15,051 bases of DNA from Thaumasiovibrio sp043421945 (lineage in GTDB: Bacteria > Pseudomonadota > Gammaproteobacteria > Enterobacterales > Vibrionaceae), in contig JBHOGO010000099.1 of the NCBI GenBank assembly GCA_043421945.1, forward strand, positions 1-15,051. The letters run 5' to 3'. Shown here piece after piece: positions 1-6,781 of the stretch. The notes below the pieces were generated by a model. The model did not search any database, was not told where the DNA came from, and worked only from the letters and a program-made list of their open reading frames with translations. Position numbers and translations under genes: made by a program. Positions within the stretch are counted from its first letter, which is position 1. Every line of letters begins with the position of its first letter.

Positions 1-99
1 AATGACCACCTTTATGCGATCACGAACCCGTCCGTCACGAGTAGCGCCGTGTAAGACTTTTAGTTCCTGCTTTTGCTAGTTGGTTAGAGTCACTTTCAT
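1..99 (-). pseudogene. IS630-family transposase N-terminus, broken and cut by window edge
   Basis: Reading the minus strand from the ATG at 99-97, the peptide begins MKVTLTN, then meets an amber stop (TAG, 78-76) at codon 8, and continues in the same frame as QKQELKVLHGATRDGRVRD and RIKVVI up to the window edge. The MKVTLT start, the QKQEL motif and the RDGRVRDRIK motif are what I recognise from the N-terminal helix-turn-helix region of IS630-type transposases. The rest of the gene, if present, lies left of position 1. The in-frame stop means that translation from this ATG cannot give a full transposase, so this is probably a decayed element. Its outer end should lie to the right of the ATG, somewhere in about 100-190, but I could not identify a terminal inverted repeat. 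The family assignment is from memory of the motif and has not been searched. Confidence 0.65.
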
Positions 100-451
100 G
101 GCTGATAGCATGATCTTCTCGTTGCAAAAAATCAAGCCCCTTCATGATCACAGGTATACTTCTAAATAGATCGTGAAGTTACTGTTTACCCTATGGTTTT
201 CTATCTATCCATTAGGCGCTATGCAGTATTGTTGAAGTGGATTAACAAACTAGCTCAAGGTCACATAGTTAGAGTTCTCGGCATGAATAAAAGTAAACCA
301 AATGCCAGAGCTTAAAACTATGTTCAATCCTGCTCTGGCAAAGTTTGGGGCAAAGCCTGTTTGCCATGACTGACTCTGGCACCCTTCTCGACAAGGGTGA
401 GTGACGGCTTAGAGCATTCTTTTTCAGGTGACTTCGACTCTTTAACGGGAG
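100..451. other. Gene-poor left flank with structured repeats
   Basis: This stretch lies between the IS630 fragment and the 3' end of the chemoreceptor gene. I see no convincing gene. One short open frame on the plus strand (ATG 193 to TAA 313-315, 40 codons, starting MVFYLSIRRYAVLLKWINKL and ending GMNKSKPNARA) has an orderly mix of hydrophobic and basic residues. It could be the tail of a lost gene, because the frame stays open upstream of the ATG to about 168, but I do not recognise it. The 303-399 part is rich in inverted repeats and is listed separately. The stretch probably combines the end of the IS630 element with debris from earlier rearrangement. Confidence 0.4.
303..399. repeat. 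Cluster of inverted repeats downstream of the chemoreceptor gene
   Basis: Three nested or adjacent inverted repeats are visible. TGCCAGAGC (303-311) pairs perfectly with GCTCTGGCA (332-340) across a 20-nt loop. GGCAAA (349-354) pairs with TTTGCC (360-365) across 5 nt. CACCCTT (380-386) pairs with AAGGGTG (393-399) across 6 nt. A second copy of CTCTGGCA (374-381) could compete for the first arm, giving two mutually exclusive folds. On the minus strand the first hairpin is followed by a T-rich stretch (about 302-285), so it could end chemoreceptor transcription, although it lies about 110 nt beyond that stop codon. Its role is unproven. Confidence 0.4.
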
Positions 452-2422
452 CTAAGCATGTTTAAATTGCCCAATAATCCGTGTTTGGTCTTGGGCTACC
501 CCCATTAGGCTGTTACTGATTTCATTCACTTGCTCAGTGGTTTGTAAGGTCAACTCAGCAGCCGATAAAATCTCCGACATATCGACATTTAAGCTGTTAC
601 ATACGCTCGATTGCTGTGTTGTCGATACACTAATGGCATCATTGAGTTGTGCCAATGTTAGTACCTGCCCATTAACTTGGCTAACTTGTCGCTGAATTTC
701 AGTAAAACTGGTGACGTTATCAGCCATTTTATCATTACAAACTTTTATCTGTTTTTCTGCATAGTCAATATTCTCCTGCAAACCATTAATCACATTCTGA
801 ATTTCATACGTTGACTCATTTGTGCGCTGTGCAAGCTGCCTAACCTCATCCGCAACGACAGCAAACCCTCGACCTGACTCCCCTGCTCTAGCCGCTTCAA
901 TCGCCGCATTTAGTGCCAATAAATTCGTTTGATCCGTCACATTATTAATGACTTCGAGAATACTAAATATGGACTGACTGCTCTGGGCCACTTTGTTGAT
1001 TGAGTCGCTTGCCTGCTGTAGCTCAAGGCTTAAGCTGTTATTGAGTTCGTGGGCGCTTTCAGACACAGACACGGAGGTTTCAACATTATCTGCAATCGCA
1101 CTAACCGCTAGTGTTGCCTTATCAGCTCGGCTGGCTATCTCTTTAATGCTTTCATCCATTTCTGATAATGCCTGAGAAATCGAGCTGCACACTTCACGTT
1201 GGACAATCGCGCGTTGATTTAAATCTTGCCCAAGTTGATGATTCGACTGTGATGCATCTTCTATAAGGTGATTTTTAGTCGCGACCTCATTCATCGCATA
1301 TTTCTGTTTTGCCATCACATCATTCAAATGCTCAGCAATTAAACCGAACTCATTAGACTTTCGATAATCACAACAAACGGTTAAATCTCCTTGAGATAAA
1401 GTATCTAATGCATTCACTATTTTATTTAATGGATGACGTATTGCTCGCTGCAACGCAAAACCAATGCAGATACAAGATAGTGCCGTCACCACCACCATTA
1501 GCAAGCTGCTTGCTAATACCCTATCAATGGCAGTAATAGAGTTATCAAGTTGCTCCTGAGTTTGACGAGTACTTTGATTAGAAGCCGACTTTGTTGTTGT
1601 CTTAATGTCATCGATAAGGCGTCGAAAGTCAGCGAGTAGATTCTGGTTCAAGACATGCTGTTTTTCTATCTTTAAATGGAAAGCAAGCAGGCCACTATCT
1701 TCACTCAACTCATTCAATATCCATGGAACATTCGACGTTAATTCATGCTTACCTTGTGGGCCATCTAACTCAACTAAACGGGCATATTCGGTAAAGTCTT
1801 CATGAACATATTCGGCACTCCCTTTATTCATTGCGAGGACTTTTTCAATATCGGCAATATCTGCCTCATTAAGCACCTTAATAGATTCAGCCTGCATCAA
1901 CGCCATTTCATCAATAATTGACTCTAATAAAATAAACGGTTCATGTTCTAGCTCTTCTTCATATTGCTTGCCTGCAAGTACACTAAATTTCTGTGCCATA
2001 ACCTGCAGTGCCGCCACTCGTTCTTGACGCCTTTGCCGTTGAGGAAGTTCCACTTTTTGAGCATCGAGCAGCTGCTGAGCTTGACCAAGCAACTGATCAA
2101 TATCGCTAATATTCACTAACGCATACGGCTGATTTTTTATTGTCGTGGCAAGACGAGTAATCTCACCGGCATACTGTTCAATGTGCTCAAGACTCCGAGA
2201 AGAGAGAGCATTAATCACCAAGTTATCAATCGCGATGATAGAACCATCAATTTCACTGACAGACTGAAGAACGGGAAACGTCGTTTCTGTCACTTCGGTA
2301 ATGGCTAATTTTGTCTGCTGAAATTGGGTAGTAAACATATAGCTGACACCCAATATAGCAATAATAAAAAATCCAATCGTTAAAATAACGAGTCGACTAA
2401 TCGTAATTTCTAAGCGCTTCAT
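452..2422 (-). CDS. Methyl-accepting chemotaxis protein with large helical periplasmic sensor
   Basis: This is an inner-membrane chemoreceptor that would signal through CheW and CheA. Of its 656 residues, TM1 spans about 11-30, the periplasmic sensor about 31-303, TM2 about 304-324 and HAMP about 325-378, followed by a long coiled-coil signalling domain. The highly conserved hairpin tip is present: about 490-534, with TDQTNLLALNAAIEAARAGE and GRGFAVVADEVRQLAQRT. The sensor is almost entirely predicted helix and about 270 residues long. That is close to the size of helical bimodular (HBM) sensors and larger than a simple four-helix bundle. There is no C-terminal NWxxF-type CheR/CheB tether. 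A GGAG ribosome site lies 9 nt before the ATG. The gene starts 92 bp after the CBM9 xylanase stop, beyond a hairpin, so it may be read through or have its own weak promoter. Its context suggests that it senses xylan products, either directly or through the binding protein; the ligand is inferred. Confidence 0.9.
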   Translation of the reverse strand: MKRLEITISRLVILTIGFFIIAILGVSYMFTTQFQQTKLAITEVTETTFPVLQSVSEIDGSIIAIDNLVINALSSRSLEHIEQYAGEITRLATTIKNQPYALVNISDIDQLLGQAQQLLDAQKVELPQRQRRQERVAALQVMAQKFSVLAGKQYEEELEHEPFILLESIIDEMALMQAESIKVLNEADIADIEKVLAMNKGSAEYVHEDFTEYARLVELDGPQGKHELTSNVPWILNELSEDSGLLAFHLKIEKQHVLNQNLLADFRRLIDDIKTTTKSASNQSTRQTQEQLDNSITAIDRVLASSLLMVVVTALSCICIGFALQRAIRHPLNKIVNALDTLSQGDLTVCCDYRKSNEFGLIAEHLNDVMAKQKYAMNEVATKNHLIEDASQSNHQLGQDLNQRAIVQREVCSSISQALSEMDESIKEIASRADKATLAVSAIADNVETSVSVSESAHELNNSLSLELQQASDSINKVAQSSQSIFSILEVINNVTDQTNLLALNAAIEAARAGESGRGFAVVADEVRQLAQRTNESTYEIQNVINGLQENIDYAEKQIKVCNDKMADNVTSFTEIQRQVSQVNGQVLTLAQLNDAISVSTTQQSSVCNSLNVDMSEILSAAELTLQTTEQVNEISNSLMGVAQDQTRIIGQFKHA

Positions 2423-2468
2423 GGCTTAGCTCTCCATGATATTAGGCAAGGCAAAAAGGAAGGAAGAG

Positions 2469-2495
2469 AGGTGGCGTCATCCCGCTACGCCACCT
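2469..2495 (-). terminator. Hairpin after the CBM9 xylanase gene
   Basis: AGGTGGCGT (2469-2477) and ACGCCACCT (2487-2495) form a perfect 9-bp GC-rich stem with a 9-nt loop, 20 nt past the xylanase stop codon. On the minus strand the stem is preceded by six A's and followed by a pyrimidine-rich tract (TCTCTTCCTTCCTTTTT), so the U-tract is imperfect. The clean T6 run is on the plus-strand side. It could terminate xylanase transcription partly and let some transcripts continue into the chemoreceptor gene, or it could protect the xylanase mRNA 3' end. Confidence 0.5.
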
Positions 2496-2514
2496 TTTTT
2501 AGCAATATGAATGA

Positions 2515-4752
2515 TTAATCTAATGTCAGTTTAGTCAGCTCTTCGCCTAGATAAGCGATGTTGCTGCCAGGTACAGGATAAAGTTGATACTTACGGCCTG
2601 CTCCATCATCATTATCTGACAAAGCAATATTCCACATTAAGCTTTCACCAGAGTTAAGCTCATCGACTTCAATCGCAAAGAACATCTTCGAGCCATCCTC
2701 GTTCCATTCCGCGAAGTACTCGTGTGGGTAGCCGACTTTTTCAAAGTCTTGCCCAACTACCGACCGGAACTGCTGCATGTCTTGACCGCGTTGTAAGAAC
2801 ACTTCAACGTTATCATTTTCATAGCTTTGATCCATTGAAGTCACCGTTATATCGTCTTCACGAGTAACGACGCCGTAAAGCCAATTATCATGGTAACCAA
2901 CCGTCCATGTACCAGAGAAATTGTCTGCTGGGTCAACAGACATGTCTCGCTGATTAAGCTGGTTGAAAGCAAATGAGTAATGATAACCACGCTCCCAGAC
3001 TGGATCTTCAGTCCCCTTAGGCTCTGCGTCTAGGTTTGCCGCTTTAAATGCTGGTGGTGTCGAAACAGGCTTCGCTGCAACCACAGCATTCTGACCATTC
3101 ATAAACAGCTCACCGAACTCTTCACCCTGCCAACCAATATTTGAGCCGGTTAATGGGTAAATTTGTGCATGGCGAGTACCAGAGTCTACATTGTCATCGT
3201 TATCAGACAGCGCAATATTAAATCCGAAGGTTTCACCAACCAAATCTTGATACCCATCGAATTCAATCACAAAGTCAAAAACGGTACCGTCTTCATTCCA
3301 CTCTCCCTTCGCTTTGCCAGGGAAACTGATTGATTCAAAATCACTGCCAACAGCTGCTCGGAATTGCCAGAACTGGCCATCGATACGAACGAACACTTCC
3401 ACATTGTCGTTTTCATGTGATTCCGGACGATCTACGACGGTTTTGTTATCGTGTCTAATGACCTGACCAACGAGTGCATTTTTGTGATAACCCATTGCCC
3501 ACTTGCCATTAATGACACTCTTTTCTGGTAACACTTGGTTTCGACTAGAAAGTTGATTATAAGCAAATGGGTAAAAGACCACTTCATCAGAGTTAAAGCG
3601 GTGAGATGATAAAGGCTTCGCATTAAACGCCTGAACATGTCTTTGCATCTTGCTCAAGTCGGTGACAGGCTCGTAGCTAAAGTTACCCGTTACTGCGTTT
3701 AATAGTACCTTTTGTACCGCTTCATACGCTGGTTTTGGCTCGTAGTTTTCATCAAACATCAATGCGCGGCCATAGCCATTAAACCAACTTGGGATCCATG
3801 AGTACTGGTCACTAATACCCCATGTTGTAAACATATCAACTTCAGGGTAGAACGCGGCAAGCTTCATCAACATTTCATAACGCTTAGCTTGTTCTTGAAG
3901 CGCATAGTCGCCTTGACCATCACGAATACGTACGTCAATTTCAGTAAAGTGAGTATCTAACCCAAGATCGGAAATACGCTCGATATTGCGTGCAATTGAC
4001 GCATCGCTTATCGCATTGTCCGCTGTTAAGTGAACTTGAGTACCGATACCATGAATAGGCACACCTCTTTCAAGCATCGCTTCGACATGGCGATAAACCG
4101 CATTCGATTTGGCATTCATGCCCTCTGTCGAGTAGTCGTTATAGAACAGAATCGCGTCAGGATCGGCTTCATGTGCAAAACGGAAAGCCATCTCAATATA
4201 CTCTTCACCTAACACTTTATACCAGAGTGTCTCTCTAAAGCCGCCGTTATCATCGAATGCCTCATTCACCACATCCCAGTAGAGAACTTTACCTTTATAA
4301 TGCGAAACGACAGTCTTTACATGATTCTCTAATACTTGCGCAAGCTCTTCCTTTGTCCACTCTGTCTCTTCTAACCATGCTGGGTTTTGAATATGCCACA
4401 CAAGCGCGTGACCTTTAACAACCATCTCATGCTCTTGCGCAAAATCGACGAGTTGATCCGCCTTCGAAAAATCAAACTGACCACGCTCTGGTTGAAGATA
4501 CATAAACTTCATTTCATTTTCGGGAGTGATCTGAGAGAACTCACGAATGAGCGTTTCACGGAAGAGTGGATTTTCTAAGTGCCTTGTTTCTAGTGCAGCA
4601 CCAATAGCGAGATTTAATTGATCACCAAGATCACGCAGCGGCATAATCGATTGTGGCTCAGCCTCCACAACGTGTGTTTCTACCGCATTATTACTTGTTG
4701 CGCAGCCAATTAATGCGGTTGCCATTAAAGTCGGTAAGAGTAATTTGTTCAT
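2515..4752 (-). CDS. GH10 endo-1,4-beta-xylanase lipoprotein with two CBM9 modules
   Basis: This enzyme would cleave internal beta-1,4 bonds of xylan by the retaining GH10 mechanism. Numbering is from the chosen start (745 aa). It has a lipoprotein signal with lipobox LIGC and lipidated Cys17; Ala at +2 predicts sorting to the outer membrane. The GH10 barrel spans about 35-345. The acid/base is Glu154 in WDVVNEAF, the nucleophile is Glu261 in FTEID, and the QVHL (229-232) and TTWGISD (299-305) motifs are intact. A linker at about 545-575 separates two CBM9-like modules (about 384-543 and 582-745). The modules share GYHxN, ENDNVEVF, WNEDG, NIALSDNDD and YPxxGSNI, so they are an internal duplication. 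CBM9 domains typically bind the reducing ends of xylan or cello-oligosaccharides. ATG 4752-4750 is preferred because AAGGAA sits 6 nt ahead of it; the upstream ATG at 4758 abuts that site. The gene is separated from the transport operon by a strong hairpin. Confidence 0.93.
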   Translation of the reverse strand: MNKLLLPTLMATALIGCATSNNAVETHVVEAEPQSIMPLRDLGDQLNLAIGAALETRHLENPLFRETLIREFSQITPENEMKFMYLQPERGQFDFSKADQLVDFAQEHEMVVKGHALVWHIQNPAWLEETEWTKEELAQVLENHVKTVVSHYKGKVLYWDVVNEAFDDNGGFRETLWYKVLGEEYIEMAFRFAHEADPDAILFYNDYSTEGMNAKSNAVYRHVEAMLERGVPIHGIGTQVHLTADNAISDASIARNIERISDLGLDTHFTEIDVRIRDGQGDYALQEQAKRYEMLMKLAAFYPEVDMFTTWGISDQYSWIPSWFNGYGRALMFDENYEPKPAYEAVQKVLLNAVTGNFSYEPVTDLSKMQRHVQAFNAKPLSSHRFNSDEVVFYPFAYNQLSSRNQVLPEKSVINGKWAMGYHKNALVGQVIRHDNKTVVDRPESHENDNVEVFVRIDGQFWQFRAAVGSDFESISFPGKAKGEWNEDGTVFDFVIEFDGYQDLVGETFGFNIALSDNDDNVDSGTRHAQIYPLTGSNIGWQGEEFGELFMNGQNAVVAAKPVSTPPAFKAANLDAEPKGTEDPVWERGYHYSFAFNQLNQRDMSVDPADNFSGTWTVGYHDNWLYGVVTREDDITVTSMDQSYENDNVEVFLQRGQDMQQFRSVVGQDFEKVGYPHEYFAEWNEDGSKMFFAIEVDELNSGESLMWNIALSDNDDGAGRKYQLYPVPGSNIAYLGEELTKLTLD

Positions 4753-4758
4753 TAACAT

Positions 4759-4764
4759 TTCCTT
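4759..4764 (-). promoter_or_regulatory. Ribosome binding site that favours the second ATG of the CBM9 xylanase
   Basis: On the minus strand AAGGAA occupies 4764-4759. It directly touches the first possible ATG (4758-4756), leaving no spacer. The second ATG (4752-4750) has the normal 6-nt spacer, so translation probably begins there and gives MNKLLLPT, a more usual lipoprotein signal start. Confidence 0.6.
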
Positions 4765-4815
4765 TTTATATTAATTTACTCATTCCAATATTCACGATAA
4801 ATAGGGAAGTACGTG

Positions 4816-4851
4816 AAATTAAGCAGTGTGAATTCACACACTGCTTAATTT
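4816..4851. terminator. Symmetrical strong hairpin between permease and xylanase genes
   Basis: AAATTAAGCAGTGTG (4816-4830) and CACACTGCTTAATTT (4837-4851) form a perfect 15-bp inverted repeat with a 6-nt loop (AATTCA). The GC-richer core is flanked by A-rich and T-rich ends, so either strand would give a hairpin ending in a U-rich arm. It lies 63 nt after the last permease codon and about 64 nt before the xylanase ATG, which fits the terminator of the transport operon. Because it sits close upstream of the xylanase, it could also be a regulator-binding palindrome; sequence alone does not decide. Confidence 0.65.
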
Positions 4852-4914
4852 ATACTGGTTGAGGTAACCTTAACTGATAATACTTTCGATAGTGTTTGAT
4901 AACGGGTTAATCAT

Positions 4915-5745
4915 TTAACCTTTCACTGCGCCAGCAGTAAGCCCATCGATGAGTCGGCGTGATGCCATAATAAACAAGAATAGAAGCGGTAGTACTGCAA
5001 TCGTTGCGCCCATTGAGACGGCTCCCCAAGGCACCTGCCCGGTTCCTTGCAGTGCTCTCAACGCCAGCGGCACAGTAAACATTTTCATGTCATTCATGAC
5101 AACCAGTGGTCCCATGAAGTTGTTCCAAGTACCAATGAAGGTAATAAGACCCAACGTACCAAAAGCAGGCTTAATCAGGGGAACAATAACGCGGTAGTAG
5201 ATTTTAAACTCACCACAACCATCCATGCGGGCCGCTTCTACCAACTCTTTCGGGATAGAGCTACTGATAAACTGACGCATCATGAAAATACCCATGGCTC
5301 CACATGCTGCTGGGACGATGAGCGCTTTAGGGTCGTTCATCCAGCCAATATTTGACATGATCATTGCCGTTGGGATCATTCCTAAGAATGGAGGGAGTAG
5401 CATCGTCGCCATTATCCCCATAAACATCGCGTTTTTAAATTTGAACTCGAACATTGCAAATGCATAACCCGCCAGCGAGCAAAACAGTAGGTTAAGCGCT
5501 GTAACGATGACAGCAACATAAAGGCTAAGCCCGATGTTATGCCAAAAGTACGGTAAGTATTCGAGCAGTGTTTTAAAGTTTTCAACGATATACCCACCAA
5601 CAAATATCGGTGGCGGCACTGATAAAATATCAGAGTTAGAGTGCGAAGAAAAAATAAACATAAAATAAAACGGCGCTAACATGATGACAGCACCCACTGC
5701 CACAATACTATAAGCAATAATCTTGTCTTTTTGTAATTTTTTCAT
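4915..5745 (-). CDS. ABC sugar transporter permease, MalG/UgpE type
   Basis: This is one of the two inner-membrane channel subunits of a carbohydrate-uptake (CUT1-type) ABC transporter. The 276 residues show about six hydrophobic spans (for example about 10-33, 71-98, 106-130, 141-160, 195-215 and 245-262). The cytoplasmic EAA coupling loop, EAARMDGCGEF plus the following residues to the conserved Pro (about 170-193), contacts the ATPase. The length is normal for the family. Its ATG overlaps the stop codon of the preceding permease by one base (TAATG), a classic translational-coupling arrangement that keeps the two subunits at equal amounts. It is the last gene of the four-gene transport operon and is followed by a strong hairpin. 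The substrate is probably xylo-oligosaccharides, judged only from the flanking xylanases and regulator. Confidence 0.93.
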   Translation of the reverse strand: MKKLQKDKIIAYSIVAVGAVIMLAPFYFMFIFSSHSNSDILSVPPPIFVGGYIVENFKTLLEYLPYFWHNIGLSLYVAVIVTALNLLFCSLAGYAFAMFEFKFKNAMFMGIMATMLLPPFLGMIPTAMIMSNIGWMNDPKALIVPAACGAMGIFMMRQFISSSIPKELVEAARMDGCGEFKIYYRVIVPLIKPAFGTLGLITFIGTWNNFMGPLVVMNDMKMFTVPLALRALQGTGQVPWGAVSMGATIAVLPLLFLFIMASRRLIDGLTAGAVKG

Positions 5746-6722
5746 TATTGGTTACTCCCACCTAGCAGCTTATTATTGATTAACGTCAATCCGGCAATAA
5801 GCATGAATAAAATCCAAGAGATAGCTGATGCTGTACCAAAGTCACTTTCGACAAAGGCCGTTATATACATATGCATTGCCGCGGTTTTACCTGCTTGGTC
5901 AATACCACCTGTACCACTCGTAATAATGAACGGTTCTTCAAATAACTGAAGGTTACCAATGATAGTGAGTGTTACTGCGAAGAATGCCATCGGTTTAAGC
6001 ATAGGCAGAGTAATATGCCAGAATTGTTGATAACGGTTTGCACCATCAATGGTTGCCGCTTCATAGATGTCTCTTGGTATCGTTTGTAGAGCCGAGAGGT
6101 AAAGCACGGTATTCCAACCAACAAAGCGCCAGAACACCACAAATGAGATCATATCTTTAGTGTAAGCAGGTTTGCCCCAGTCAATATTTTCCGTAGGGAA
6201 GACCCAAGAGAGCACTTTTACATCTGCTATTGAGAAGTTTCCAAGTGTCGTCAGAACCTGGTTCACCATACCGAAATCACGAGAGAACAAGGTTGTAAAT
6301 ACCAGTGAAATCGCGACCGTTGAGGTGATGTAAGGAACGAAATAAAAGCCGATAACAGTATTTCTCATTTTACTAAAGCTAGTATGGATGAAATATGCTA
6401 GCGGCAAAGCGACGGCATGCTGAGGTATACCAGACTTCAGCGCGATAACCACAGTATTGTATATCGACTTTTGGAACCATGTGTCTTCTAGTGCAAAGAC
6501 ATAGTTTTCAATTCCAACCCACTCCATTGACGCCAACCCTGCGGCAGGCTCCCAATAATGGAATGACAAATACAATGAGAAAAGTAATGGAAATAATCCA
6601 AAAATCCCAAATAAAATAAAAAATGGGCTGACAAAAAGATAGGGCGCAATTTTATTACCCTTACGCAACCAAAATTTACCTTTTTGTGCGCTGGCTTGAT
6701 TCGAAGCTAATATTTGACTCAT
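5745..6722 (-). CDS. ABC sugar transporter permease, MalF/UgpA type
   Basis: This is the partner channel subunit of the CUT1-type importer. It has 325 residues with a cytoplasmic N-terminus of about 25 residues, a first membrane span at about 27-53, and further spans at about 88-112, 122-146, 191-213, 246-266 and 298-316. The EAA loop EAATIDGANRYQQFW leads to the conserved LPMLKP (about 221-244). It is preceded by GGGA about 10 nt before the ATG. The gene starts 59 nt after the binding-protein stop, and that gap contains a stem-loop that probably lowers permease expression relative to the binding protein. It ends in the one-base TAATG overlap with the next permease. The segment between spans three and four (about 147-190) is longer than in a minimal permease and presumably forms a periplasmic loop. 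Confidence 0.93.
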   Translation of the reverse strand: MSQILASNQASAQKGKFWLRKGNKIAPYLFVSPFFILFGIFGLFPLLFSLYLSFHYWEPAAGLASMEWVGIENYVFALEDTWFQKSIYNTVVIALKSGIPQHAVALPLAYFIHTSFSKMRNTVIGFYFVPYITSTVAISLVFTTLFSRDFGMVNQVLTTLGNFSIADVKVLSWVFPTENIDWGKPAYTKDMISFVVFWRFVGWNTVLYLSALQTIPRDIYEAATIDGANRYQQFWHITLPMLKPMAFFAVTLTIIGNLQLFEEPFIITSGTGGIDQAGKTAAMHMYITAFVESDFGTASAISWILFMLIAGLTLINNKLLGGSNQ

Positions 6723-6744
6723 GATTTCATCCCAACTAAATAGC

Positions 6745-6771
6745 CGAGTTAGAGCAACACGCTCTAACTCG
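6745..6771 (-). promoter_or_regulatory. Intercistronic stem-loop between binding protein and permease genes
   Basis: CGAGTTAGAGC (6745-6755) and GCTCTAACTCG (6761-6771) form a perfect 11-bp stem with a 5-nt loop. In the operon's direction it begins 10 nt after the binding-protein stop and has no following U-tract; the T5 run is on the plus-strand side. A hairpin at this place is well known between malE-type and malF-type genes, where it protects the upstream mRNA from 3' decay and raises the ratio of binding protein to permease. I infer the same role here. Confidence 0.6.
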
Positions 6772-6781
6772 TTTTTACTGC

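Noticed and set aside
380..399. CACCCTT hairpin as a canonical terminator of the chemoreceptor gene
   Set aside because: There is no T-run on the minus-strand side; it is kept only as part of the repeat cluster.
4826..4841. TGTGAATTCACA as a CRP site
   Set aside because: The half-sites are 2 bp apart instead of 6, and the sequence is explained by the 15-bp hairpin.
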